A DNA stretch of 64,000 bases from Marivita cryptomonadis (GCF_002115725.1 NZ_JFKD01000001.1:333938-397937), one strand, 5' to 3'; shown: positions 1 to 9,240, counted from the stretch's first letter. The notes: a model not told the origin generated them from the sequence alone. Numbers and translations are program-made.

Positions 1-846
1 GGAGCCCAACCACCAAGCATCAACCGGCTTCTTTTGCCCCAGCAGAACAAATGTCAGCAACGATACCGATCCCAAAACGCATGTCAGCATCACGATGCCC
101 TGACCGGCGGCAGAGTAGGATGCGAGGCTGTCCGGTCGGGGTGCAAAGCCCCCGGTCGAAATGGCAGAAAGGGTCAGCACAAACCCCTCGCGCCAGTCCG
201 GAATGATCAGCATTGTGGGGATCGCCATGATCACCGTTAGGCTCAGATAGACACTTAGCAATTGCCGCGCCTGCACGCGTGTCGATGCAATCCGGTCGCC
301 TTGGTCGATACCAGCGCGGCCCAAGCGTTGGGTCGGCACGCCCGCTGGCAGCAGAAGGGCCAGCACCGCTGTCGCCATCACCAACCCGCCACACCATTGC
401 AGCCACGCCCGCAGAAAATGCGCGGCAAAGGGCCAGTTTTGAGCATCCGCTGCAACCGAATGTCCCGTCGTTGTGATTCCGCTCATGGCTTCGAAAAGGG
501 CCGCGTGTGGCGCCATGCCAAGTGTCATAAAGGCTGGCACCGCGAAGAGAGCACCGATCAACATGATGAAAGCAACTGTCACCATCGCCTCGACCCGCCG
601 CAGGTCTTCCGGAAGCGCGATCCGATATGAAAACGCAAAAAGGGCAAGCGCAAGCGCTGACGGTATCGCGAGGGCGATCACCAGCGCCCAGTCACGGTCG
701 ACACTGGCCCAGAGCGCCGGCGGAACAACAAGGATGAGAAAGATGGGCGCGTGTTTTGCGATGGTCAGCGCGATCACCCGGGGGCGCGCGCGCTGTGCAA
801 GGCTGTCCGCACCAGAGGCAAACGCCGACGCAGGCCGGATGGACAT
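1..846 (-). CDS. trkH: TrkH-family potassium uptake protein, partial (N-terminal 282 residues)
   Basis: Reading the minus strand from the ATG at 846 gives 282 open codons that run off the left edge, so the C-terminal part is missing. An in-frame TAA lies four codons upstream of that ATG, which fixes the start. The protein is strongly hydrophobic. It shows two pore-loop signatures of Trk/Ktr potassium channels, SGITTTGHS (about residues 122-130) and AISTGGFAP (about 230), each followed by a helix, as in the first two of the four TrkH repeats. It lies 70 bp downstream of soxG on the same strand, so read-through is possible, but no functional link is evident. Family assignment is by motif; the missing half would carry the remaining two P-loops. 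Confidence 0.85.
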   Translation of the reverse strand, partial: MSIRPASAFASGADSLAQRARPRVIALTIAKHAPIFLILVVPPALWASVDRDWALVIALAIPSALALALFAFSYRIALPEDLRRVEAMVTVAFIMLIGALFAVPAFMTLGMAPHAALFEAMSGITTTGHSVAADAQNWPFAAHFLRAWLQWCGGLVMATAVLALLLPAGVPTQRLGRAGIDQGDRIASTRVQARQLLSVYLSLTVIMAIPTMLIIPDWREGFVLTLSAISTGGFAPRPDSLASYSAAGQGIVMLTCVLGSVSLLTFVLLGQKKPVDAWWLGS

Positions 847-916
847 GATACGTCTTTAAGAGCACCGTTATTTCTGAACGACCAGATAACGTTGTGCGCG
901 GGCAAAGGTTCCCGCC

Positions 917-1480
917 CTAAAGCGCGGATTTCATCGCAGTCAGCAGCGCATGGTGCAACGACCCAGCCGAGGACCTGCCACCGAGGACCGTCAAAGCATC
1001 CGGTGCGCTTCGTAGTACATAGACCCCCATGTAATGGATCACGCTCCGCGTGGCGGAACCGACAGGCATCGTTTCGATGTCGATATTGGCACACAGCTGC
1101 ATCACCTGTTCGACGCCGCCGCCCTGCATGTCGAAACACACCCAGGCATCGGTCTGTTCGGTGATCGACGCGGTTGTGCCGAAATGGTCGGTCAGGTGCG
1201 TGGCAAGGTCTTCATGAGTGCTGAACGGAGCGCTGACCATCCATTGGTCCGGTGCCATCCAAAAGGCTGACATCGGGTCTAACCGGACCCAAGCTTCGAC
1301 GCCCGGCGCATTTGCGCCCAGCAGAGTGCCAAGACGTTCGGCACAGGCGCTTTCCTGTCCGAGCCGGGCGGCGACAGAGACAAAGGCGTGACCGGGGTTT
1401 TCGGTCAGTGTGACACCCGCCACTGTATCGGTGTGCGGTTCTGCGCTGCTGAGGGCGCACAGGGGGGCCAGATCATGCAC
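917..1480 (-). CDS. soxG: Sarcosine oxidase gamma subunit
   Basis: Last gene of the soxBDAG operon. I place the start at the GTG at 1480 (187 aa) because GGAAGGAG lies about 9 nt upstream, and the GTGCATGA sequence overlaps the soxA stop by 8 bp, which suggests translational coupling. The same frame stays open to 1531, but no ribosome site supports that. SoxG is the small subunit of heterotetrameric sarcosine oxidase and resembles a GcvT-type fold without its own cofactor. It helps hold the alpha/beta subunits that oxidatively demethylate sarcosine to glycine and pass the one-carbon unit to tetrahydrofolate. Matching features are the central PDQWMV segment and a C-terminal region with MQLCANIDIE. 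Assignment leans on position as well as sequence. Confidence 0.88.
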   Translation of the reverse strand: MHDLAPLCALSSAEPHTDTVAGVTLTENPGHAFVSVAARLGQESACAERLGTLLGANAPGVEAWVRLDPMSAFWMAPDQWMVSAPFSTHEDLATHLTDHFGTTASITEQTDAWVCFDMQGGGVEQVMQLCANIDIETMPVGSATRSVIHYMGVYVLRSAPDALTVLGGRSSAGSLHHALLTAMKSAL

Positions 1481-4427
1481 GGAGACGGTCTCCTTCCGGA
1501 TCGACGAAATGCGGGCTGACGACTTCGACATCGTGATCCACGCCAGTCAATGGGCTGACAAGGCGGATGATTTCCCCGATGCGGGTGTCGCCGGATTTCA
1601 GGAAGCCAAGCGCGATATGGCAGCCAAGGTTTGGCGAATAGCAGGCCGAGGTGACGTATCCCTGATCGTTCTTTGCCTGCACCGTGTCGCCTTTGGTCAT
1701 CAGATGCGCGCCAGCGGGCACCTTGTGCTCAGGGTCCACCGGCTTCAGCCCCACCAGTTTCAGCGCGTCGGGTTCATTCAGACCGGGGCGCTCAGACAGT
1801 TTCGACCCGATGGAATCCTTGGCTTTGGACACCATCTTGCCCATCCCAAGGTTCAGTGCGGTGGTCGTGCCGTTCAGTTCGTTCGCCGTCGCGTGGCCCT
1901 TTTCGATCCGCATGACATTGAGCGCCTCAAGCCCGTAAGGCACCACATCGAATTCCTCGCCCGCCTGCATCAACCGGCGCACCAGCGCGTCGCCATAGCG
2001 GGTGGGTACGGCAATCTCGTAAGCCAGTTCGCCCGAGAAGGAGATCCGGAACAGCCGTGCGCGTAGCCCACCGCAGATTGTGATCTCGCCGCAGGCCATG
2101 AAGGGGAACGCGTCGTTCGACAGGTTCACACCGTCGTCGACGATCTTTTCCAACAGCTTGCGAGAATTCGGACCGGCCACCGCAAACTGCGCCCAGGCGT
2201 CTGTGGTCGAAATCATCTGCACATCCATGTCCGGGTAAAGACACTGACGCACAAATTCGAGGTGGCGATAGACCGGAACCGCCTTGGCCGTGGTGGTTGT
2301 GACAACGAAATGGTCCTCGGCCAGACGCGCGGCGGTGCCGTCATCCATGACGATCCCGTCCTCGCGCAGCATCAGGCCATAGCGCACCTTGCCGACCGGC
2401 AACTTGGCAAAACCGTTGCAGTAAACGGTGTTCAGGAACGCCGCCGCATCCGCGCCCTGCACGTCGATCTTGCCCAGCGAGGTCACATCGCAGATGCCCA
2501 CCGATTTGCGGGTCTGGATCACCTCACGGTCGCAGCTTTGCCGCCAATGGGTCTCGCCGGGTTGCGGGAACCATTGTGCGCGCAGCCAAAGACCCGCTTC
2601 GGTGAAGACTGCGCCTTGTTCCTCGGCCCATTTGTGGCTGGGGGTGAGGCGTGTTGGTTTGGTGTCCATGCCCCACGCGCGGCCTGCGAAGACGCCCATC
2701 GCTGTGGGGGTATAGGGTGGGCGGAACATTGTGGTCCCCACCTCGGGGATCGCCTTGCCCGCCACTTCGGCCATGATCGCCAGACCGGCGATGTTCGAGG
2801 TCTTGCCCTGATCGGTTGCCATGCCCAGCGTGGTATAGCGTTTCAGATGCTCGACCGAGACATAGTTTTCCTGATGCGCCAGCTTGATGTCCTTGGCGGT
2901 CACATCGTTCTGCTGATCCACCCAAGCGCGTTTGGCGTTTTTGACGTGCCAGAATGGGGTGATGCGGGCGGGAGTGTCTTCGGCCTCGGGCAGGGCGGGG
3001 GCGCTGGCGTTGATGCCCAGATCGGCGAGGATGGCCTTCACCCCGTCCGCGCCGGATTGAAGCGCGCCGTGGGTCGAGAAGACGCCATTCGCAGCCCCTG
3101 CTACCGACATACCCGGCGGCAGAGTTGCGCTGGGTACAAAAGCGGAAAGTTCTTCGTTCCAGACAGGTCGCCCGCCCTGATGGCAGGTCAGGTGCACGTT
3201 CGGGTTCCAACCGCCCGAAACACCCAAGGCACCGCATTTGATCCGGCGGATACCACCTTTGGGCATCTTCACCTCGATCTGGGACAGGCCTAGCCGGCCC
3301 CACGTTTGGTCGATCACGCCACCCGCAATCACGTCATAGTCCGACGAGGTCGGCGCATCGGCGCGGGTGTCGATCACTGAAACGACCTCCACACCTTTCG
3401 CCACCAGATCGGACGCGGTGCAGTGGCCGTCGTCATTGTTGGTAAAGATCGCAACCTGCTCTGCGGGTGTCGTCGCCCAGCGGTTCGCATAGGCGCGAAC
3501 GGCACTGGCTTGCATGATGCCGGGGCGGTCGTTGTTCTCGAACACGATGGGGCGTTCCGTGGCCCCAGCGCAAAGCAGCGCGCGCTTGGAGGTGATGCGC
3601 CAGAGGATTTGCCTTGGCTTGCCGTCTTCTGGAACGGCGAGATGATCACTCACCCGCTCGACCGCGCCGTAGATCCCGTGGTCGAACGCACCTATAACGG
3701 TCGTGCGGGGCATCACACGCACATTCGGCATCGCCTGCAACCGCGCCACGGTTTCCGCCGCCCAAGCTGCACCCGACATACCGCCGACCGCATAGGTCTC
3801 AAGGTTCAGGCGACCACCGATCAGGAAATCCTCGTCACACAGGATCACCCGCGCGCCGCTTGCCCCAGCGGTCAACGCGGCCGCAAGCCCAGCAGGGCCA
3901 CCGCCGATGATCAGCAGGTCGCAATGCAGGAAGCCCTTATCGTAGCCATCTGGGTCGTCCTGAAGGCTGAGCGATCCCAGACCGGCAGCGTGGCGGATGA
4001 TCGGCTCATAGACCTTTTCCCAGAACGCGGCGGGCCACATGAAGGTCTTGTAGTAGAACCCAGCGGCAAAGAAGTTCGACAGAAGGTCGTTCACCTGCAT
4101 TGCGTCGAATTTCAGTGACGGCCAACGGTTCTGCGAATTGGCCCGCAGCCCGTCGTAAAGCTCTGCCGTCGTCGCCCGCGTATTGGGCTCCTTGCGGGCC
4201 CCTTCGCGCAACTCAACGATCGCGTTCGGCTCCTCTGACCCGGCAGTCATCGGCCCGCGCGGACGGTGGTACTTGAACGACCGTCCCATCAGCCGCACGC
4301 CATTGGCCAGCAAGGCAGAGGCCAGCGTGTCGCCTTTGTGACCTTTGTAGTACTGGCTGTCGAAGCGGAAGGAATAGGTCTCGGACCGGTCGATCAGCCC
4401 GCCGTCCAAACGGTTCTTCTGGGTCAT
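1473..4427 (-). CDS. soxA: Sarcosine oxidase alpha subunit
   Basis: Large subunit of heterotetrameric sarcosine oxidase, 984 aa from the ATG at 4427, close to the usual ~1000 aa. The ATGA at 4427-4424 overlaps the soxD stop, which decides the start; the frame is open further upstream but would overlap soxD by about 200 bp. Residues ~10-110 form the ferredoxin-like N-terminal domain. A dinucleotide-binding motif GGGPAG sits at 175-180. The C-terminal ~380 residues are a GcvT-like aminomethyltransferase domain that binds tetrahydrofolate and turns the methyl-derived formaldehyde into methylene-THF. In this family the subunit binds NAD+ and shares FMN with SoxB. It acts in the cytoplasm, at the end of the glycine betaine to dimethylglycine to sarcosine to glycine route. 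Confidence 0.95.
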   Translation of the reverse strand: MTQKNRLDGGLIDRSETYSFRFDSQYYKGHKGDTLASALLANGVRLMGRSFKYHRPRGPMTAGSEEPNAIVELREGARKEPNTRATTAELYDGLRANSQNRWPSLKFDAMQVNDLLSNFFAAGFYYKTFMWPAAFWEKVYEPIIRHAAGLGSLSLQDDPDGYDKGFLHCDLLIIGGGPAGLAAALTAGASGARVILCDEDFLIGGRLNLETYAVGGMSGAAWAAETVARLQAMPNVRVMPRTTVIGAFDHGIYGAVERVSDHLAVPEDGKPRQILWRITSKRALLCAGATERPIVFENNDRPGIMQASAVRAYANRWATTPAEQVAIFTNNDDGHCTASDLVAKGVEVVSVIDTRADAPTSSDYDVIAGGVIDQTWGRLGLSQIEVKMPKGGIRRIKCGALGVSGGWNPNVHLTCHQGGRPVWNEELSAFVPSATLPPGMSVAGAANGVFSTHGALQSGADGVKAILADLGINASAPALPEAEDTPARITPFWHVKNAKRAWVDQQNDVTAKDIKLAHQENYVSVEHLKRYTTLGMATDQGKTSNIAGLAIMAEVAGKAIPEVGTTMFRPPYTPTAMGVFAGRAWGMDTKPTRLTPSHKWAEEQGAVFTEAGLWLRAQWFPQPGETHWRQSCDREVIQTRKSVGICDVTSLGKIDVQGADAAAFLNTVYCNGFAKLPVGKVRYGLMLREDGIVMDDGTAARLAEDHFVVTTTTAKAVPVYRHLEFVRQCLYPDMDVQMISTTDAWAQFAVAGPNSRKLLEKIVDDGVNLSNDAFPFMACGEITICGGLRARLFRISFSGELAYEIAVPTRYGDALVRRLMQAGEEFDVVPYGLEALNVMRIEKGHATANELNGTTTALNLGMGKMVSKAKDSIGSKLSERPGLNEPDALKLVGLKPVDPEHKVPAGAHLMTKGDTVQAKNDQGYVTSACYSPNLGCHIALGFLKSGDTRIGEIIRLVSPLTGVDHDVEVVSPHFVDPEGDRLRA

Positions 4428-4711
4428 TTGGACCGCCCCTCTGCCCGGGCCACGTTGCGGGCCAGTTCCACCGATGTGATCTCGTGCGTGACCGTGTTGC
4501 GGGTCACCACAAGCCACGACCTGTCCCCTTGTTCGTGGTACCATAGCTCGCGGTGTAACCCTGCCGGGTTGTCGCGGGTGTGGCCGTAGTCGATGAACTG
4601 ATCCAGCGCATCGTCGGCCTGCCAATCGGGGCGGTTGAGCAGGCAGGCATCACCCAGATAAACGAATTCGCTCAGGTCGCGCGGGCCAAGAAGGGGGTGG
4701 TTGATGATCAT
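4424..4711 (-). CDS. soxD: Sarcosine oxidase delta subunit, zinc cysteines missing
   Basis: Small 95-aa subunit between soxB (TGATG overlap at 4713-4709) and soxA (ATGA overlap). The fold signatures of SoxD are present: RDNPAGLHRELWYH followed by a W and TVTHEI. Characterised SoxD proteins bind one zinc through a CPxCG motif near residue 6 plus a later His and Cys. Here the N-terminus reads NHPLLGPRD and the later site HEQGDRSW, so all three cysteines are replaced while the histidine remains. Either the zinc site is lost or it uses other ligands. This may mark a SoxBDAG paralogue with a modified substrate. The subunit assignment itself is secure from context. Confidence 0.9.
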   Translation of the reverse strand: MIINHPLLGPRDLSEFVYLGDACLLNRPDWQADDALDQFIDYGHTRDNPAGLHRELWYHEQGDRSWLVVTRNTVTHEITSVELARNVARAEGRSK

Positions 4712-5961
4712 CAGTGCAGATTGGGCTGATTGCCCATCCCTTTTTCGTCGACCATGTGCCCGGTGTGGAACCGGTCCAGTCGGAATGCAGTGGCGGTGTC
4801 ATGCGGTGTGTCGGTGGCAAGCAGATGGGCATAGACCAAGCCCGACGCAGGCGTTGCCTTGAACCCGCCATAGCACCAGCCGCCATTGAAATAGAGCCCA
4901 TCGATATGGGTTTTGTCGATGATCGGCGTGCCGTCCATCGACATATCCATGATCCCACCCCAAGAGCGCAGCAAACGTGCGCGGCCCAGCATCGGGAACA
5001 TCGCGATGGCCTCTTCCATCACGTCCTCGACCATCGGAAGATTTCCGCGGGAAGCGTAGGAATTGTAGCCGTCGATATTGCCACCGAAAACCAAACCACC
5101 CTTGTCGGATTGGCTGACATAGAAATGCCCCGCGCCGAATGTGATGACACCGGGCAGAACGGGTTTAAGTCCTTCGGATACAAACGCCTGAAGCACATGG
5201 CTTTCGATGGGCAGGCGCATCCCGGCATAGGCCATGACCTTGGACGATGAACCGGCCACGCAAGACCCGACTTTCTTTGCACCGATATAGCCGCGCGAGG
5301 TCTCTACGCCGAGGATCTTGCCGCCATCGATCCTGAACCCGGTGACTTCGCAGTTCTGGATGATGTCCACTCCGCGCTGGTCTGCCGCGCGGGCATAGCC
5401 CCACGCGACCGCATCGTGCCGCGCCGTACCTGCGCGCGCTTGCAGCAGGCCGCCCATCACCGGGAAACGGGCGTTCTTCACGTTCAGAAACGGGTACTTT
5501 TCCAACACCTGCTTCTGATCCAGAAGCTGCGCATCCGCACCATTGAGGATCATCGCATTGCCGCGACGGATATAGGCGTCGCGCTGGGCGTCGGAGTGCA
5601 TCAGGTTGATGATCCCGCGCTGGCTCATCATCGCATTGTAGTTCAGGTCCTGCTCCAGCGTTTCCCAAAGCTTGAGCGAGAATTCGTAAAATGGCTCGTT
5701 TCCGTCGAGCATGTAATTAGACCGCACAATCGTGGTGTTACGCCCCACATTGCCACCGCCGATCCAGCCCTTTTCCAGCACCGCGATGCGCGACTGCTTG
5801 TATTCCTTGGCAAGGTAATAGGCGGTCGCCAGACCATGCCCGCCGCCACCGATGATGACATAGTCGTACTCTGGCTGCGGATCAGGATCACGCCACGCCG
5901 GCCCCCAGCCGCGATGGCCGGTGAGCGCTTCCTTGATCACGCGGAAACCTGAATATCGCAT
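4711..5961 (-). CDS. soxB: Sarcosine oxidase beta subunit
   Basis: First gene of soxBDAG, 416 aa, start ATG at 5961. It has an N-terminal FAD Rossmann motif VIIGGGGHGLATAYYL (residues 35-50) and the GTARHDAVAWGYAR segment. His182 in that segment matches the histidine that carries covalent FMN in characterised SoxB proteins. The subunit holds FAD and the amine-oxidising active site. Electrons pass to the FMN shared with SoxA and then to oxygen, giving peroxide. The order soxB-D-A-G with overlapping junctions is the standard one. No glyA or purU accompanies the operon here. The 5' region (5962-6085) should hold the operon promoter, but I see no confident motif. Confidence 0.95.
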   Translation of the reverse strand: MRYSGFRVIKEALTGHRGWGPAWRDPDPQPEYDYVIIGGGGHGLATAYYLAKEYKQSRIAVLEKGWIGGGNVGRNTTIVRSNYMLDGNEPFYEFSLKLWETLEQDLNYNAMMSQRGIINLMHSDAQRDAYIRRGNAMILNGADAQLLDQKQVLEKYPFLNVKNARFPVMGGLLQARAGTARHDAVAWGYARAADQRGVDIIQNCEVTGFRIDGGKILGVETSRGYIGAKKVGSCVAGSSSKVMAYAGMRLPIESHVLQAFVSEGLKPVLPGVITFGAGHFYVSQSDKGGLVFGGNIDGYNSYASRGNLPMVEDVMEEAIAMFPMLGRARLLRSWGGIMDMSMDGTPIIDKTHIDGLYFNGGWCYGGFKATPASGLVYAHLLATDTPHDTATAFRLDRFHTGHMVDEKGMGNQPNLH

Positions 5962-6085
5962 ATCAGTCGACTCCTTCCCGACGACCCTCGCATGGGGCTG
6001 AACGATGCGGCCTGTCCTTTTCAGTCAATTCACGGTCAGAAAAAGACATTATGCGTCGGAAGCTCTTTCCGAATTTTGCTAAGTG

Positions 6086-6883
6086 TCAAGACGGGGTGTC
6101 GAGAATTGCTCGCATCAGGGGGCTGTCCGCTCGGGTCATGCCGTTTATGACATCAAAATGATGCGTGCCCGCGTCGATCACATGTCCGCAGCCCCACGCA
6201 TCGGCCAACCATTGCGCCTGATCCAGAAAGGCGGGGCGTTCATCGCTGCCGACCCAGACGGTCACCGGTATGTCGGGTGGGTTCATGGCAATCGGGCTTT
6301 CGTCAACGGCCTGCGCCTCGTCCAGCTTGAAGTCCGTGTTCATCGAGGTTTGCATCAACGGTCGTAGATCCGAAAGCGGCGAGATCGGCACACAATTGGC
6401 GATCCGCGCCCGCACATCATCCGGCAGCACACCGGGGTCCAACATCCGCGCCACCAGATGCCCACCGGCGGAATGCCCAGCCAGCCGGATCGGGCCTGAC
6501 AACTCTCGCGCGATTACAGAAATCGCGTTGGCCACCTGACGGGTGATGTCGGCAATCCGCACGCGCGGGCACAAGTCGTAGGTTGGCATCGCCACTGCCC
6601 AACCACTGTCAACAGCACCTTGCGCCAAATGTGACCAAAGCGATCCATCCGTCTGCCGCCAAAACCCGCCATGCACAAAGACGACCAGACCTTTGGGCAC
6701 CCCGTCCGGCAAGAACAGATCAACGATCTCGCGCGTTCCGTGACCATACATCACGCCCAGCCGCGCACGGCCCAAAACCGACATCCTTTGACGATAGGCA
6801 TCCGCATCGGCGCGCCAGATGGCTGGGAATCCGTCCCCGTTGGGGATATGTTTGCTGTTGGCGTAGGCGTCGTCCAATTCCAC
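6086..6883 (-). CDS. Alpha/beta hydrolase (HGGxW, kynurenine-formamidase-like)
   Basis: I start this 265-aa protein at the GTG at 6883 because CGGAG lies 7 nt upstream. Another GTG at 6907 is in frame but has no ribosome site and falls inside a palindrome. The alpha/beta-hydrolase core is clear: an oxyanion-hole motif HGGFW, the nucleophile elbow GHSAGG, an acid in VGSDERP and a late His in AGTHHFDV. HGGxW with GHSAGGH is typical of esterase/arylformamidase-like members that hydrolyse small esters or N-formyl compounds. It is divergent from gabD across an 82-bp gap that holds a 25-bp inverted repeat. The substrate cannot be told from sequence, and no other tryptophan-degradation gene is nearby. 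Confidence 0.8.
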   Translation of the reverse strand: MELDDAYANSKHIPNGDGFPAIWRADADAYRQRMSVLGRARLGVMYGHGTREIVDLFLPDGVPKGLVVFVHGGFWRQTDGSLWSHLAQGAVDSGWAVAMPTYDLCPRVRIADITRQVANAISVIARELSGPIRLAGHSAGGHLVARMLDPGVLPDDVRARIANCVPISPLSDLRPLMQTSMNTDFKLDEAQAVDESPIAMNPPDIPVTVWVGSDERPAFLDQAQWLADAWGCGHVIDAGTHHFDVINGMTRADSPLMRAILDTPS

Positions 6884-6904
6884 GTCACGGCTCCGAAAGA
6901 TCAG

Positions 6905-6929
6905 CACTTGTTATTGCATGTAGCAAGTG
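6905..6929. promoter_or_regulatory. 25-bp inverted repeat between hydrolase and gabD (candidate operator)
   Basis: CACTTGTTA at 6905-6913 is mirrored by TAGCAAGTG at 6921-6929 across a 7-nt spacer (8 of 9 pairs match). It lies in the short divergent gap, 21 bp before the hydrolase GTG and 36 bp before the gabD ATG. A repressor bound here could cover both promoters. I cannot name the regulator. Confidence 0.45.
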
Positions 6930-6965
6930 TTCCACCTTTGTCAGCACAAAATCCGGAGGGACTCC

Positions 6966-8441
6966 ATGCTCGACCAGACAACAAACCTTGCCAGCCTTCT
7001 CAAGGATCCATCGCTGCTGGAAACCCGCGCCTATGTCAACGGCGCTTGGATCGACGGCGATGATGGCACCTTCGCGGTGGACAATCCCGCGCGTGGTGAC
7101 ACGATTGCCGATGTGGCCGACCTATCGCGCGCCCAAGTGGCCGATGCGATTGCCGCCGCCGAAAAGGCGCAAAAGGAATGGGCCAAGTGGACCGGCAAGG
7201 AACGCGCGGGTGTTCTACGCAAATGGTTTGATCTGATGATGGAACATCAAGACGACCTTGCCACGATCCTAACCGCCGAACAGGGCAAGCCGCTGGCCGA
7301 GGCGAAGGGCGAGATTGCCTATGGCGCATCCTTCATCGAATTCTTCGCTGAAGAGGCCAAGCGCATCTATGGCGAAACCATCCCCGGCCATCAGCGCGAC
7401 AAGCGCATCATGGTGATGAAACAGCCTATCGGGGTTGTCGGATCGATCACGCCGTGGAATTTCCCCAACGCGATGATCACCCGCAAGGCCGGTCCGGCAT
7501 TGGCTGCAGGTTGCAGCTTTGTCGCGCGCCCCGCCGCCGAGACACCGCTGTCGGCCATCGTTCTGGGTGTTCTGGCCGAACGCGCTGGCATCCCTGCAGG
7601 CGTGCTGAACATCGTGCCGTCGTCCTCGGCGTCCGAAGTGGGCAAAGAGATGTGCGAGAACCCGGCCGTCCGCAAAATCACCTTCACAGGCTCCACCGAA
7701 GTGGGTCGCATCCTGCTGCGTCAGGCGGCAGATCAGGTGATGAAGTGTTCGATGGAGCTGGGCGGCAATGCGCCCTTCATCGTGTTCGATGATGCCGATC
7801 TGGATGCGGCGGTCGAAGGTGCGATCATGTGCAAGTTCCGCAACAACGGTCAGACCTGCGTTTGTGCCAATCGCATCTACGTGCAGGCCGGAGTCTATGA
7901 CGCCTTCGCGCAAAAGCTGAAGGATCGCGTGTCCAAGATGAAGGTGGGCGACGGTCTTGAAGCAGGCACCGATCTTGGGCCGCTGATCAATTCCGAGGCG
8001 ATCGACAAGGTGCGCGAGCATATCGCTGATGCGAAATCTAAAGGTGCTGAGATCATTCTGGGTGACGAGTCGGGTAGCAACGATGGCAATTTCATCGCGC
8101 CAACCATTGTGACCGGGGCAACCCGCGATATGTCGTTCTCGACCGAGGAAACCTTTGGCCCGCTGGCCCCGCTCTTCAAGTTCGAGACCGAGGATGACGT
8201 GATCGCACTGGCCAATGACACGATCTTCGGTCTGGCCAGCTATTTCTACGCCAAGGATCTCAGCCGCGTCTACAAGGTGGCCGAGGCGCTGGAATATGGC
8301 ATCGTCGGCGTGAACACCGGTATCATTTCGACCGAGGTGGCCCCTTTCGGTGGCGTCAAGCAGTCGGGCCTTGGCCGCGAAGGCAGCCATCACGGCATCG
8401 AGGAATTCCTCGAGATGAAGTATGTCTGCATGAGCGTGTGA
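6966..8441 (+). CDS. gabD: NAD(P)+-dependent succinate-semialdehyde dehydrogenase
   Basis: Aldehyde dehydrogenase of 491 aa. The ATG at 6966 follows GGAGGGACTCC, the ribosome site that decides the start; the frame is open upstream to 6927 without one. Glu264 (ELGGNAPF) and the nucleophile Cys298 in NNGQTCVCANRIY are the catalytic pair. The TCVCANR context with GNAPFIVFDDAD is the signature of GabD-type succinate-semialdehyde dehydrogenases, which oxidise succinate semialdehyde to succinate at the end of the GABA shunt. A gabT partner is not adjacent. A related semialdehyde, such as glutarate semialdehyde, is an alternative substrate. The enzyme is cytoplasmic. Confidence 0.92.
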   Translation: MLDQTTNLASLLKDPSLLETRAYVNGAWIDGDDGTFAVDNPARGDTIADVADLSRAQVADAIAAAEKAQKEWAKWTGKERAGVLRKWFDLMMEHQDDLATILTAEQGKPLAEAKGEIAYGASFIEFFAEEAKRIYGETIPGHQRDKRIMVMKQPIGVVGSITPWNFPNAMITRKAGPALAAGCSFVARPAAETPLSAIVLGVLAERAGIPAGVLNIVPSSSASEVGKEMCENPAVRKITFTGSTEVGRILLRQAADQVMKCSMELGGNAPFIVFDDADLDAAVEGAIMCKFRNNGQTCVCANRIYVQAGVYDAFAQKLKDRVSKMKVGDGLEAGTDLGPLINSEAIDKVREHIADAKSKGAEIILGDESGSNDGNFIAPTIVTGATRDMSFSTEETFGPLAPLFKFETEDDVIALANDTIFGLASYFYAKDLSRVYKVAEALEYGIVGVNTGIISTEVAPFGGVKQSGLGREGSHHGIEEFLEMKYVCMSV

Positions 8442-8462
8442 TCGTGGGACTTGAGACGAAAC

Positions 8463-8492
8463 ATGCGTGGGACCGGGTCAGGTCTCACGCAT
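8463..8492. terminator. Stem-loop downstream of gabD
   Basis: ATGCGTGGGACC (8463-8474) pairs with GGTCTCACGCAT (8481-8492), 11 of 12 positions, around a 6-nt loop, 21 bp after the gabD stop. Only ATTTCCC follows, so it lacks a proper U tract. It may act as a Rho-type 3' end or an extragenic palindrome; its GCGTG core resembles the element at 58705-58724. Confidence 0.45.
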
Positions 8493-8638
8493 TTCCCAGG
8501 TGTGAGTGGTTGCGTGATGACGCCCCCGAACTCGGACCGAAAAATAATCCGCATTTGAGCATGAACTAGATACCGGACGCGTTGCCAGCGTCTTGCAATG
8601 TGATTGCGCATCTTCCTGCGCGCCGTAAAGTCTAAAGC

Positions 8639-9064
8639 ATGACAATGAGATTTACCGGGCAATGCCTTTGCCGTGACGTTGTATATACGGTCAATGGACC
8701 GCCTGTTGTTGTTGCTCAATGTCATTGCGAGGAATGCCGCCGACTTAGCGGCACGGGCCATTCTGTCGGCGCTATGTTCCGTACAGAAGCTGTGGACGTG
8801 ACTGGAACACTAAGCCAATTCAGTTACACATCTGGCATTGGGTCCGAGGTGACCAAGGTCTTTTGTACGACCTGCGGTAGCCCGATCTACGGAAAGAACA
8901 CGCGATCCCCAAATCATCTGACACTTACGCTTGGAACTATGGACAATCCAAGCGGGCTGGAGGTCGAGGTTGTCATATATGAGCGTGACAAACCGCATTG
9001 GGATCAGCTTGGAAGAGATGTCGTCTGCTTTGCGACCCAGCCCGATTGGAAACCAGATAACTGA
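8639..9064 (+). CDS. GFA/CENP-V family zinc protein
   Basis: A 141-aa protein with the cysteine pattern of the GFA (glutathione-dependent formaldehyde-activating enzyme/CENP-V) fold: GQCLCRDVVY near residue 10, CHCEECRR near 30 and CTTCGSPIY near 82. These bind two zinc ions in the family. Family members were first described as adding glutathione to formaldehyde, but most have no proven role, so I do not assign an enzyme. A second ATG two codons downstream is also possible. The gene stands alone between gabD and the phytase-like gene, and its codon use looks slightly less GC-rich than its neighbours. Confidence 0.82.
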   Translation: MTMRFTGQCLCRDVVYTVNGPPVVVAQCHCEECRRLSGTGHSVGAMFRTEAVDVTGTLSQFSYTSGIGSEVTKVFCTTCGSPIYGKNTRSPNHLTLTLGTMDNPSGLEVEVVIYERDKPHWDQLGRDVVCFATQPDWKPDN

Positions 9065-9240
9065 GCAGGACGACGTGTAGGCACGTTTTTGGCCAGCAAT
9101 CGTGTCCTGAAGGCATCGGGCGGTTTCCCTGCCGCGTGGCAAGTTGCCAATCGCAAGTTCACAAAACTGAATCAAAACTGTCATTCACATGTCGCGCAGT
9201 CGCGGCACCTCCCTTGGTGTCAATCCAAGGGGTGAATTCC

